NCBI RefSeq assembly: GCF_002224285.1
Contig: NZ_CP022436.1
Coordinates: 3,596,001 to 3,660,000 of the forward strand
Reading direction: 5' to 3'
DNA: 64,000 nucleotides
Source: Arthrobacter sp. YN
Lineage (GTDB): Bacteria > Actinomycetota > Actinomycetes > Actinomycetales > Micrococcaceae
Shown here: positions 39,676 through 48,019 of the stretch, piece after piece
How positions within the stretch are numbered: the first letter of the stretch is position 1
How the letters are laid out: each line of letters begins with the position of its first letter
Made by a program: the position numbers and the translations under genes
Notes under the pieces: generated by a model
Told to the model about the DNA's origin: nothing
Databases searched by the model: none
Seen by the model: only the letters and a program-made list of their open reading frames with translations

Positions 39676-40686
39676 TTAGAGCTCGTCGTCGCTGAACGCG
39701 GCGTCGTCCTCTTCGATGGCTGCGGCGCGGGCTGCGAGATCGAAACCGGGAGGGGAGTCCTTGAGGGACAGACCCAGTTCGACGAGCTTTGCCTTGACCT
39801 CGTCAATGGACTTCGCACCGAAGTTACGAATGTCCATCAGGTCAGCCTCGGAGCGGGCAACGAGTTCACCCACGGTGTGGATGCCCTCACGCTTGAGGCA
39901 GTTGTAGGAACGGACGGTGAGGTCCAGATCCTCGATCGGCAGAGCCATGTCAGCTGCCAGGGCAGCGTCCGTCGGCGACGGGCCAATCTCGATACCTTCA
40001 GCTGCGGTGTTCAGCTCACGAGCCAGACCGAACAGTTCCACCAAGGTGGTGCCTGCGGAAGCGACAGCATCGCGCGGAGCGATTGCCTGCTTGGTCTCGA
40101 CGTCGACAATGAGCTTGTCGAAGTCGGTGCGCTGCTCAACACGGGTAGCTTCCACGCGGAAAGTTACCTTCATGACCGGCGAGTAGATCGAGTCAACCGG
40201 AATACGGCCAATCTCGGAGTCGCCGGACTTGTTCTGAGCTGCCGAAACGTAGCCACGGCCGCGCTCGATGGTCAGTTCGAGTTCGAACTTGCCCTTCGAG
40301 TTCAGCGTGGCAATGTGCAGATCCGGGTTGTGGAATTCGACGCCGGCCGGCGGAGCGATGTCCGCGGCGGTGACGACTCCGGGGCCCTGCTTGCGCAGGT
40401 ACGCAACAACCGGCTCATCGTGCTCGGAGGAAACCGAAAGGTTCTTGATGTTCAGGATGATCTCGGTGACATCTTCCTTGACACCCGGAACCGTGGTGAA
40501 CTCGTGCAGCACGCCATCGATCCGGATGCTGGTTACAGCGGCACCGGGGATGGAGGAGAGCAGGGTACGGCGGAGGGAGTTTCCGAGGGTGTAGCCGAAG
40601 CCCGGCTCCAGCGGTTCAATGATGAAACGGGAGCGGTTCTCGGATACAACTTCTTCAGACAGGGTGGGGCGCTGTGCAATGAGCAC
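39676..40686 (-). CDS. rpoA: DNA-directed RNA polymerase subunit alpha
   Basis: 336 residues. The N-terminal assembly domain has [22 protein letters not shown]; the C-terminal domain has [31 protein letters not shown] (near 258-288), which contacts UP elements and activators. A short acidic tail ([14 protein letters not shown]) ends it. It starts with GTG 40686 after AAAGGAAA. The gene before it is rpsK instead of the usual rpsD, with a structured gap between. Confidence 0.97.
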   Translation of the reverse strand: MLIAQRPTLSEEVVSENRSRFIIEPLEPGFGYTLGNSLRRTLLSSIPGAAVTSIRIDGVLHEFTTVPGVKEDVTEIILNIKNLSVSSEHDEPVVAYLRKQGPGVVTAADIAPPAGVEFHNPDLHIATLNSKGKFELELTIERGRGYVSAAQNKSGDSEIGRIPVDSIYSPVMKVTFRVEATRVEQRTDFDKLIVDVETKQAIAPRDAVASAGTTLVELFGLARELNTAAEGIEIGPSPTDAALAADMALPIEDLDLTVRSYNCLKREGIHTVGELVARSEADLMDIRNFGAKSIDEVKAKLVELGLSLKDSPPGFDLAARAAAIEEDDAAFSDDEL

Positions 40687-40757
40687 TTAGGTTTCCTTTC
40701 GGCGAGCATCCGCTATATGACGCAACACAGGTGGTGGAAATCGGCTTCGGTTTCCAG

Positions 40758-40821
40758 CCTGACCAGCCGGGCCATGCTTGTGGAGGGTCGAAACTCTCCA
40801 CAGCAGGCCCGGCCAGTCAGG
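40758..40821 (-). promoter_or_regulatory. Long two-level hairpin between rpsK and rpoA
   Basis: CCTGAC (40758-40763) with GCCGGGCC (40766-40773) pairs with GGCCCGGC (40806-40813) and GTCAGG (40816-40821) across a CA/CA internal loop. Inside, TGTGGAG (40779-40785) pairs with CTCCACA (40796-40802). The rest of the 149-nt gap shows no gene. It sits where rpsD normally lies and may be an attenuator or protein-binding leader for rpoA. Confidence 0.75.
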
Positions 40822-40835
40822 CAGGGAAGACCTAA

Positions 40836-41237
40836 TTAGACGCGGCGGCGCTTCGGCGGGCGGCAACCGTTGTGGGCGCTGGGGGTGACGTCCTGGATGG
40901 AGCCAACCTCGAGGCCAGCGGCCTGAAGCGAACGGATTGCGGTTTCGCGTCCGGATCCCGGGCCCTTGACGAATACGTCAACCTTGCGCAGACCATGCTC
41001 CTGAGCGCGCTTTGCAGCGGCTTCAGCAGCCATCTGGGCGGCGAAGGGAGTGGACTTACGGGAGCCCTTGAAGCCAACCTCACCGGCGGAAGCCCATGAG
41101 ATGACAGCACCGTTCGGGTCCGTGATGGACACGATGGTGTTGTTAAAGGTGCTCTTGATGTGCGCCTGGCCAAGCGCAATATTCTTCTTATCCTTGCGAC
41201 GCGGCTTACGAACCGCTCCACGAGTCTTCGGGGGCAT
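40836..41237 (-). CDS. rpsK: 30S ribosomal protein S11
   Basis: 133 residues, standard length. Basic N-terminus ([18 protein letters not shown]), [24 protein letters not shown] in the middle and [18 protein letters not shown] at the end are diagnostic. It lies 51 nt after rpsM. S11 lines the platform of the 30S subunit next to S18 and S21. In most actinobacteria rpsD follows; here it does not. Confidence 0.98.
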   Translation of the reverse strand: MPPKTRGAVRKPRRKDKKNIALGQAHIKSTFNNTIVSITDPNGAVISWASAGEVGFKGSRKSTPFAAQMAAEAAAKRAQEHGLRKVDVFVKGPGSGRETAIRSLQAAGLEVGSIQDVTPSAHNGCRPPKRRRV

Positions 41238-41288
41238 TGTTTCTCCTACAGAAAGTTATCGGGGGAAAACCGGATCAATCCCGAGGGA

Positions 41289-41666
41289 TTAACGTCCGGC
41301 CTTCTTCTTGCCGGCGACGGTGCGCTTCGGGCCCTTACGGGTACGAGCGTTGGTCTTCGTACGCTGTCCGCGTACGGGCAGGCCCTTGCGGTGGCGCAGG
41401 CCTTCGTAGCTGCCGATCTCTACCTTGCGGCGGATGTCAGCGGCTACCTCGCGGCGAAGGTCACCCTCAACCTTGTAGTTGCCTTCAATGTAGTCACGCA
41501 GCTGAACCAGTTCGGCGTCAGTCAGGTCCTTGACGCGAACGTCGGCGCTGATGCCAGTGGCAGCCAGGGTTTCGTGTGCACGGGTCTTGCCCACGCCGTA
41601 GATGTAAGTAAGCGCAATTTCCAACCGCTTTTCGCGGGGAATGTCTACGCCAGCGAGACGAGCCAT
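41289..41666 (-). CDS. rpsM: 30S ribosomal protein S13
   Basis: 125 residues. [20 protein letters not shown] is the standard N-terminus, which fixes ATG 41666 over the earlier in-frame ATG 41783. [19 protein letters not shown] and [22 protein letters not shown] (near 91-112) are conserved. It contacts the 50S subunit and the P-site tRNA. The 196-nt stretch before it (41667-41862) holds no gene that I can see. Confidence 0.98.
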   Translation of the reverse strand: MARLAGVDIPREKRLEIALTYIYGVGKTRAHETLAATGISADVRVKDLTDAELVQLRDYIEGNYKVEGDLRREVAADIRRKVEIGSYEGLRHRKGLPVRGQRTKTNARTRKGPKRTVAGKKKAGR

Positions 41667-41862
41667 AGTGGCGGTACTCCTTGAATAAACCGGAGGTCGT
41701 AGGCAGTACACCCACACGTTCGGTGTGGCCCCAGCCTCCGACCGGGGGTTCGCTGACCAGGCTCTGTAATGCAGTCCTGGCACAGCTTGTGCTGCCTTTA
41801 TTTACTTGCGTGGGCTAGCAACCCAGGTTTGCCCTTGCGGGCGCTGATTCCCGAAAGGGGAA

Positions 41863-41976
41863 TTAGCCCTGGCGCTGCTTGTGGCGCGGGTTCTCGCAGA
41901 TCACCATGACCCGGCCGTTACGGCGGATCACTTTGCACTTGTCGCAGATCTGCTTGACGCTCGGCTTGACCTTCAT
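41863..41976 (-). CDS. rpmJ: 50S ribosomal protein L36 (zinc-binding form)
   Basis: 37 residues: [19 protein letters not shown] begins it, followed by [18 protein letters not shown]. Cys11, Cys14, Cys27 and His32 make the zinc site, so this is the C+ form. It lies between infA and rpsM on the minus strand. The zinc form matters here because a Zur-type operator controls an MRF-like gene at the other end of the window. Confidence 0.96.
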   Translation of the reverse strand: MKVKPSVKQICDKCKVIRRNGRVMVICENPRHKQRQG

Positions 41977-42048
41977 GGCGTTCCTTTGCGTGATTTGCAG
42001 TTGATCTGCTGGAGCGGCTTGGGCACTATTGCCTGGCCGCCCAGCAAT

Positions 42049-42270
42049 TTACTTGTAGCGGTAGACGATACGACCACGTGTGAGGTCGTATGGGCTCAGC
42101 TCAACCACTACCCGGTCCTCGGGGAGGATTCGAATGTAGTGCTGTCGCATCTTCCCAGAGATGTGTGCGAGAACGACGTGCTTGTTGGTGAGCTCAACGC
42201 GAAACATCGCATTGGGCAGCGCCTCAGTCACAACGCCCTCGATCTCAATGACCCCGTCCTTCTTGGCCAT
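42049..42270 (-). CDS. infA: Translation initiation factor IF-1
   Basis: 73 residues, single OB fold. [23 protein letters not shown] and [39 protein letters not shown] ending (split here for length) are invariant. IF-1 binds the 30S A site. GGAGG precedes ATG 42270. It opens the infA-rpmJ-rpsM-rpsK block with a candidate promoter about 130 nt upstream. Confidence 0.98.
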   Translation of the reverse strand: MAKKDGVIEIEGVVTEALPNAMFRVELTNKHVVLAHISGKMRQHYIRILPEDRVVVELSPYDLTRGRIVYRYK

Positions 42271-42402
42271 ATCCTCCGCTAACTGTTGTTTGCCGCCGTC
42301 CTTCAGTTAGGCACCGAAGATCCAGCGGACGTTTTTTGTTTGCTTGGCTCTCTTGAACCACGACACTAAAAAGGGCGTGGCTGCACAGACAACCAACAAA
42401 TA

Positions 42403-42431
42403 ACTCTACGCCAATCAGGCCGGAAAGTTAA
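42403..42431 (-). promoter_or_regulatory. Candidate infA promoter
   Basis: On the minus strand -35 TTAACT (42426-42431) and -10 TAGAGT (42403-42408) are 17 bp apart. The leader to the infA ATG would be about 125 nt and contains an A/C-rich stretch. The rest of the gap 42271-42464 shows no gene. Confidence 0.45.
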
Positions 42432-42464
42432 ATCCGCCCATGGTAGCGCAAGGGTCCCCCGCCG

Positions 42465-43414
42465 TCACTCCCCTGCGGGCCTGAAAGCCGGGAATTCACC
42501 TGCCGTCGTCGAGACACTTTCCGCAGCCCGGACGCCGTCGAGTATCGCGAGCCGAACGGCTTCCGCCGCGGCACTTTGGAGCGTTATCAGGGACACTTGC
42601 CGCGCCTGTTCAGTACTGCGATCAAGCACGACGGCGCCAGTCGCCAAAGCGAACACGGTATCGCCGTCCGCAAGGGTGTGGGACGGATCCAAAGCCCGGG
42701 CCAACCCGGCATGCCCGGCGCTGGCGGTCCGCTTGCATTCGGCCACATCAAGGGCGGCGTTCGTAGCGACCACCACCAGCGTCGTGTTGAGCCCCTGGGG
42801 CGGAACGACCGAGCCTGCAGAGGGTTGCGGCCCTGTCGCGGTGAACACCGGCGAACCCAGCGCATTCACCACGGCAATCGCCCCCACAACCACCCCGCCG
42901 TCGAGAGTGATGGACGACGTCCCGATGCCACCTTTGTATTGCCCCGCGCTATGAGCGCACCAGTCCCCGCACCCACGTTTCCACGTTCGACGGCGGCATG
43001 GTCACCTGAGGCGAACGCTGCAGCGGCTGCCTGGTAGCCCATGCCGGCGTCGGGTCGCGCTTTCACGTCACCGCCCCGCCCGAGGTCGAAGATTGCGGCC
43101 GCGGGCACAATCGGCACCACGGTCCCGGGAACAGCGAAGCCCCTCCCCTGTTCCTCGCACCACTGTTGGGCACCACCTGCCGATGCCAAACCAAAGGCGC
43201 TGCCCCCGGTCAGCACCACGGCATCCACAGTGGATACCAGCGTGGTGGGGTCCAGCGCGTCGGTCTCATGAGTCCCGGGACCCCCACCGCGCACGTCCAC
43301 AGACCCCACGGTCCCCACGGGAGGAAGAACGACAGTCACCCCGGACAGCCACCCCTCCCCCACCCTCTGCACATGCCCAACCCGTATGCCCGGAACATCG
43401 GTGATCGAATTCAT
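42465..43414 (-). pseudogene. P1-family (DmpA-type) peptidase, interrupted by a single-base frameshift
   Basis: Two frames together give about 316 residues of the S58/DmpA-like family, Ntn-type self-cleaving aminopeptidases. The first part (ATG 43414) has SITDVPGIRVGHVQRV, VRGGGPGTHETDALDP and LTGGSAFGLASAGG, up to GAGTGALIARG. The second has GGIGTSSITLDGGVVVGAIAVVN, containing the expected nucleophile Ser/Thr, and ends at 42465. One added C in the CCCC run at 42942-42945 restores ALIARGQYKGGIGTSS. As with coaA, a homopolymer error is the first suspicion. It is divergent from the ABC importer genes. Confidence 0.87.
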
Positions 43415-43447
43415 GGCTCCATTCTCCACCTTGGCACCCAACCAAAT

Positions 43448-43525
43448 TGCGGTCGGGCTGGACCCCGGCAGCGCGCGTCTAAGGGAGGCACGACCGAGCG
43501 CGCAGAGGGGTTCAGCCCGACCGCA
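43448..43525. other. Long imperfect palindrome between the P1 peptidase and ABC importer genes
   Basis: A 19-nt arm at 43448-43466 (TGCGGTCGGGCTG then GACCCC) pairs with 43507-43525 at 18 of 19 positions. The 40-nt loop contains GCGCGC near each end, so it can close further. It lies in the 322-nt gap 43415-43736, which otherwise has no gene. Function unknown: REP-like element, terminator or operator. Confidence 0.8.
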
Positions 43526-43736
43526 GGGCGGGGCGCAGGGTCGAAGTGGGAGCCCGGCCTCGAATACGAACAAGCGAGTAACGCCGAGTAAACGGGTTGG
43601 GAAGTGTCAGACAACTATCGCTACGGACCGCGAATTCGGCCCATTCAGCCGCTGTGCATGTGGTGAGCTAGGCCTGTCTTCGCCGCCCCGTTCCGGGAGC
43701 TGGCGCCCCACGTTCGCCCGAAAACGTTAGTGACCC

Positions 43737-44723
43737 ATGACTACCCGACAGATTCACAGCAGCACCGCGCCTGCAGGCAGGCCGGACTCCCCGCCGCCGG
43801 TTCCGCCAGTCGATGCCGCCCAGCACCCTCCGGTGAGAAGGCGCTGGTCTGGCCGCAGCCGTAAGGACTTCCTGGTTTTCCTTGCCATGGCTTTGCCGAA
43901 CCTGGTGTTGATCGGCACGTTCACGTATTGGCCCCTGATCAACAACATCTATTACTCCACGTTGGATTGGACGTTGGGTTCGGCGTCGGCCACGGTGGTG
44001 GGGCTGCAGAACTATGTCACCTTCTTCACCAGCGAGGATGCGTCCAAGGTCCTGGGGACCACGGCAATCTTCACGCTGGTGACGGTGGGTGGCTCGATGG
44101 TTCTCGGGTTGCTGGTTGCCCTGGCCTTGAACTCGAAGGTCCGTGGAACCACGTTTGCGAGGTCCGCGGTGTTTGCCCCTTACGTGCTGTCCGGGGTGGG
44201 CGTTGGCTTGGTGTGGCTGTTCATCTTCGATCCCGGCTACGGCGTGCTGGCGTGGATTCTTCGGGGAATGGGGCAGCAGAGCCCCCAGTGGATCAACGAT
44301 CCCCAGTTGTCGTTGGTGATGGTCATCATCGTGTACGTGTGGAAGAACCTGGGCTATTGCGCCGTGGTGTACCTCGCCGGATTGCAGTCCCTTCCCCGCG
44401 ACGTGATGGAAGCTGCCGCGCTGGATGGGGCCAACAGCGTGCGGAGGTTCTTCAACATCTCCATGCCGCTTCTTTCTCCCACCACGTTCTTCCTGCTGAT
44501 CACCACCATGCTCAGTTCCTTGCAGGCCTTCGACCTCATCCGCATCATGACTCCGCTGGGCAATGGCACCAGCACGTTGATCTATGAGGCGTATCTGCAG
44601 GCGTTCGGCGCCTACAACCGGGCCGGCTATTCCGCCGCGATCTCGGTGATCCTCTTCGTCATCCTGCTGATCATCACGGTCCTCCAACTGCGGTTCGTTG
44701 AGCGAAAGGTCCACTACTCATGA
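43737..44723 (+). CDS. Sugar ABC transporter permease, MalF/UgpA type
   Basis: 328 residues with a disordered Pro-rich N-terminus (1-45) and six membrane segments. The EAA loop EAAALDGANSVRRFFNISMPLLSP-type motif (near 225-245) contacts the ATPase. The C-terminal LGNGTSTLIYEAYLQAF resembles UgpA, the glycerol-3-phosphate permease, but substrate is not fixed by sequence. No strong ribosome site precedes ATG 43737. It overlaps the second permease gene by 4 nt. Confidence 0.88.
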   Translation: MTTRQIHSSTAPAGRPDSPPPVPPVDAAQHPPVRRRWSGRSRKDFLVFLAMALPNLVLIGTFTYWPLINNIYYSTLDWTLGSASATVVGLQNYVTFFTSEDASKVLGTTAIFTLVTVGGSMVLGLLVALALNSKVRGTTFARSAVFAPYVLSGVGVGLVWLFIFDPGYGVLAWILRGMGQQSPQWINDPQLSLVMVIIVYVWKNLGYCAVVYLAGLQSLPRDVMEAAALDGANSVRRFFNISMPLLSPTTFFLLITTMLSSLQAFDLIRIMTPLGNGTSTLIYEAYLQAFGAYNRAGYSAAISVILFVILLIITVLQLRFVERKVHYS

Positions 44724-45652
44724 GCGCACCGTTACCAGCCGCCGTCGTGCCTTCCCCGCAGGACGCACGGCAGGACGACCGACGGGAGTCGCAGCAATCT
44801 GTGCGGCCGCGTCCCTTCTCCAGCGCCAACCTGCTCCAGACTGTGGCAACCGGGTACGTCCCGTTGATCATTGCCACACTGGTGGTGTTCCTGCCCCTGC
44901 TGTGGATGCTGTTGAGCTCCTTCAAGCAGCCGGGCGAGATAGTCACCATGGATTTGAAGATTCTGCCGGAGTCCCTGAACCTGGAAAATTACGCCACGGC
45001 GATGACCACCGTCCCGTTTGCGCAGTTCTTCGCCAACAGCCTGATCGTGACCGTGATCGGTTCATCCATCAAGGTCATCCTGGCCATCCTGACCGCCTAC
45101 GCCTTGGTATTCGTGCGATTCCCGTTCAAGAACGTGATCTTCGTGCTGATCCTGGTGGCCCTCATGGTCCCGGCCCAAGTGTCCATCCTGCCCAACTACA
45201 TCCTCATTGCAGGCATGGGCGGAAAGAACACGTTGTGGGGCATCATCCTCCCCGGCCTTGGCACGGCATTCGGCACGTTCCTGCTGCGCCAGCACTTCCT
45301 GACGCTGCCGCCGTCCATCCTGGAGGCCGCGGAAATCGATGGGGCCGGCCACTGGCGGCGGCTCTGGCAGATCATCGTGCCGGTCTCGGTACCGTCCATC
45401 GCCACTGTGGCGTTGGTGACCGTGGTCAGTGAATGGAACGACTACATCTGGCCGCTCATCATCACCGACCGCCCCGAAACCATGACGCTGCCTGTGGGCC
45501 TGACGTTGCTGCAGAACTCAGAAGGCAATGGGGCAGGCTGGGGAATCCTCATGGCCGGCGCCGTGCTGGTGATCGTCCCCATCCTGCTGGTGTTCGCGGC
45601 ACTCCAGCGCTACATCGTGGCCGGCCTGACCCAAGGAAGCGTCACCGGCTGA
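44720..45652 (+). CDS. Sugar ABC transporter permease, MalG/UgpE type
   Basis: 310 residues, six membrane segments after a hydrophilic N-terminus of about 40 residues. EAAEIDGAGHWRRLWQIIVPVSVP is the EAA loop near residues 200-223. LPNYILIAGMGGKNTLWGIILPGLG is the usual second-half segment. ATG 44720 overlaps the preceding stop (ATGA). It works as a heterodimer with the first permease. The binding-protein gene follows after 62 nt. Confidence 0.9.
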   Translation: MSAPLPAAVVPSPQDARQDDRRESQQSVRPRPFSSANLLQTVATGYVPLIIATLVVFLPLLWMLLSSFKQPGEIVTMDLKILPESLNLENYATAMTTVPFAQFFANSLIVTVIGSSIKVILAILTAYALVFVRFPFKNVIFVLILVALMVPAQVSILPNYILIAGMGGKNTLWGIILPGLGTAFGTFLLRQHFLTLPPSILEAAEIDGAGHWRRLWQIIVPVSVPSIATVALVTVVSEWNDYIWPLIITDRPETMTLPVGLTLLQNSEGNGAGWGILMAGAVLVIVPILLVFAALQRYIVAGLTQGSVTG

Positions 45653-45714
45653 TTTTCTCCCTCCGCACCATTCGCATCGAAATACCCCTAGTGAAGTTAT
45701 TGAGAGGAAGCACC

Positions 45715-47061
45715 ATGCGTACCAACCTTGACCGCCGACATTTCCTGGGCCTGGCCGGACTAGGCGCCGGAGCAGCGGCACTGGCCGCCTGTGGCGGACC
45801 TTCGACGGCGGGCACGGCAGACGCCGTCGAGACCGCAGCGATCGATTTCAGCGGCGTGAAGCCGGCTGCCTCCATCGACTTCTGGACCAACCACCCAGGC
45901 AAGTCGCAGGACGTGGAGAAGGCGATCATTGAGAAGTTCCACGCCAAGTTCCCTGACATCAAAGTCAACCTCGTCACGGCCGGGGCCAACTATGAAGAGA
46001 TCGCCCAGAAGTTCCAGACCTCGCAGGCAGCCAAGACGGGCCTCCCGGCGCTGGTTGTCCTCTCCGATGTGTGGTGGTTCCGCTACTACTCCAATGGCAG
46101 CATCATCCCCATTGATGGACTGGTGAAGCAGCTGGACATCAAGATCGACGACTTCCAGAAGTCGCTGGTGGACGACTACAAGTACGACGACAAACAATGG
46201 GCGCTCCCCTACGGCCGGTCCACGCCGCTGTTCTACTACAACAAGGACCATTTCAAGGCTGCGGGCCTCCCTGATCGCGCACCGGCCACGTGGCAGGAAT
46301 TCGCGGAGTGGGCTCCGAAGCTCAAGGCCACGTCCGGCGCGCAGTACGCCTACATCTACCCGGCCCTTGCCGGCTACGCGGGCTGGACCTTGCAGAACAA
46401 CCTGTGGGGTTGGGGCGGCAGCTGGTCCAAAGACTGGGACATCACGTGCGATTCCACCGAGTCAGTCGCTGCGTTGCAGTGGGCGCAGGATTCCATATAC
46501 AAGGACGGCTGGGCGGGGGTCTCGTCCAAGGAAGCCGCAGATGACTTCGCCGCGGGCATCACCTCGTCCACCATTTCCTCCACCGGTTCCTTGCTGGGCG
46601 TCCTGAAGGCAGCCAAGTTCAACGTTGGCGTCGGTTTCCTACCGGGCGGTCCAGAAGTGCCCAGCGGAGTCTGCCCCACCGGCGGTGCGGGTCTCGGCAT
46701 CCCAAGCGGCATCACCAAGGAAGAACAGCTTGCTGCGGCCACGTTCCTGAAGTTCATGACCGAACCGGAGAACACCGCCGCTTTCTCCGCTGCCACCGGG
46801 TACATGCCCACGCGTCTCTCGGCCGACATGTCCGCTGTTCTCGCCGCCACACCGCAGATCAAGACCGCCATGGACCAGCTCGCCGTGACCAAGGTCCAGG
46901 ACAACGCACGCGTGTTCCTGCCGGGCGCGGACCAGGAGATGGCCAAGGCCGCTGCAAAGATCCTCACGCAGCAGGGTGACGTCCAGGCAACCATGACCGA
47001 GCTGAAGAAGACGCTCGAGGGCATCTACACCAAGGATGTGAAGCCGAAGCTGAAGGCCTGA
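45715..47061 (+). CDS. Sugar ABC transporter substrate-binding lipoprotein (UgpB-like)
   Basis: 448 residues. The leader has twin Arg (RRHFLG) and lipobox LAAC with Cys26, so it is a membrane-anchored extracellular binding protein. IDFWTNHPGKSQDVEKAIIEKF starts the type 2 periplasmic-binding fold, and WWFRYYSNGSIIPIDGLVKQ and LPYGRSTPLFYYNKDHF are typical of family 1 sugar-binding proteins. Resemblance to UgpB suggests a glycerophosphodiester or oligosaccharide, without proof. ATG 45715 follows GAGAGGAAG; upstream in-frame ATG 45433 lies inside the permease gene. No ATPase gene adjoins. Confidence 0.9.
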   Translation: MRTNLDRRHFLGLAGLGAGAAALAACGGPSTAGTADAVETAAIDFSGVKPAASIDFWTNHPGKSQDVEKAIIEKFHAKFPDIKVNLVTAGANYEEIAQKFQTSQAAKTGLPALVVLSDVWWFRYYSNGSIIPIDGLVKQLDIKIDDFQKSLVDDYKYDDKQWALPYGRSTPLFYYNKDHFKAAGLPDRAPATWQEFAEWAPKLKATSGAQYAYIYPALAGYAGWTLQNNLWGWGGSWSKDWDITCDSTESVAALQWAQDSIYKDGWAGVSSKEAADDFAAGITSSTISSTGSLLGVLKAAKFNVGVGFLPGGPEVPSGVCPTGGAGLGIPSGITKEEQLAAATFLKFMTEPENTAAFSAATGYMPTRLSADMSAVLAATPQIKTAMDQLAVTKVQDNARVFLPGADQEMAKAAAKILTQQGDVQATMTELKKTLEGIYTKDVKPKLKA

Positions 47062-47081
47062 CTCTTCCTTCAGGCGTGAAG

Positions 47082-47111
47082 AGAGCCGGGCTGCTTCAGC
47101 AGCCCGGCTCT
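47082..47111. terminator. Terminator of the ABC importer operon
   Basis: AGAGCCGGGCTGC (47082-47094), loop TTCA, GCAGCCCGGCTCT (47099-47111): a perfect 13-bp stem 20 nt past the stop. The T-run is short. It may also serve the convergent map gene. Confidence 0.8.
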
Positions 47112-47132
47112 TGTGCTTCGGGGTGTACGGCC

Positions 47133-47172
47133 CGGGTCTTACGGGATCGGTACGGGTCTTACGGGATTGGTA
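47133..47172. repeat. 20-bp tandem duplication across the map stop codon
   Basis: Unit CGGGTCTTACGGGATCGGTA (47133-47152) is followed at once by a copy with one change (47153-47172). The map stop (47159-47161) lies in the second copy. Twenty is not a multiple of three, so the copies are read in different frames. Confidence 0.9.
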
Positions 47173-47986
47173 CAGGCACGACGCCGAGCGGCGCCAACTG
47201 CTCGGCGCCTCCATCCGGGGCGGACAGGACCCAGATGCCCTTTTCGTGGACGGCGACAGAATGCTCCCACTGGCAGGAACGCTTGCCGTCGGTGGTGACA
47301 ACGGTCCAGTCGTCGTCGAGGGTGGCGGTTTCGATACCACCGCGCACCAGCATGGGTTCGATGGCCAGGCACAGGCCGGGGCGGATCTTCGGTCCGCGGT
47401 GGCCGGTCCGGTAGTTCAGCACATCCGGAGCCATGTGCATTTCGGAACCAATGCCGTGCCCTACGTAATCTTCCAGGATGCCCAATGGCTTGCCATGGAC
47501 GGAGGACACATAGTCATCAATCGCGTTGCCGATGTCACCGACGAACTTTCCGTTGGCAAGGGCGGCGATGCCGCGCCACATGGCAGCCTCAGTGACGTCG
47601 GAGAGCCGCTGGTCTTCGGGATCGGCGGCACCCACGATGACCGTCCTCGCAGAGTCTGAATGCCAGCCGTCCACGATGCAGCCGCCGTCGATGGAAATGA
47701 TGTCACCATCGTTGAGGACTTTGGTCCCGGGGATGCCATGGACCACCTCCTCGTTGACGGAGGTGCAAATTGTGGCCGGGAAGCCGTGATAGCCAAGGAA
47801 GTTGGACTTGGCTCCTGCATCGTTGAGGACTGCGGCAAAAACATCGTCCAGGTCTTTGGTGGTGACGCCCGGCTTGGCCGCCGCAACTGCAGCGTCAAGT
47901 GCACGGCTCAGGACAAGCCCGGCCTCCTGCATCTTGCGCATCTGCTCGTTGGTCTTGTATTCAATGCGGGGCTGACCGAACGCCAT
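47159..47986 (-). CDS. map: Methionine aminopeptidase, type I
   Basis: 275 residues. It removes the initiator Met from new proteins with a dinuclear metal centre. Ligands are visible as ISIDGGCIVDGWHSDSARTV (two Asp), GHGIGSEMHMAPDV (His), CLAIEPMLVRGG (Glu) and WEHSVAVHEKG (Glu). The last ten residues (LAPLGVVPVPIP) are encoded by a tandemly duplicated stretch. AGAGGAGA precedes ATG 47986. It usually follows adk; here five accessory genes lie between, and map lies 33 nt after the last of them. Confidence 0.96.
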   Translation of the reverse strand: MAFGQPRIEYKTNEQMRKMQEAGLVLSRALDAAVAAAKPGVTTKDLDDVFAAVLNDAGAKSNFLGYHGFPATICTSVNEEVVHGIPGTKVLNDGDIISIDGGCIVDGWHSDSARTVIVGAADPEDQRLSDVTEAAMWRGIAALANGKFVGDIGNAIDDYVSSVHGKPLGILEDYVGHGIGSEMHMAPDVLNYRTGHRGPKIRPGLCLAIEPMLVRGGIETATLDDDWTVVTTDGKRSCQWEHSVAVHEKGIWVLSAPDGGAEQLAPLGVVPVPIP

Positions 47987-48019
47987 GTTCTCCTCTGGAA
48001 AGTTTGCTGATGGAGCCGA

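Noticed and set aside
41667..41862. A small gene between rpsM and rpmJ
   Set aside because: No ORF with a ribosome site or recognisable product; short hairpins only.
43386..43730. Plus-strand ORFs of about 100-140 residues in the P1 peptidase / ABC gap
   Set aside because: They run through the long palindrome, lack ribosome sites, and have shadow-like Arg/Pro/Ser composition.
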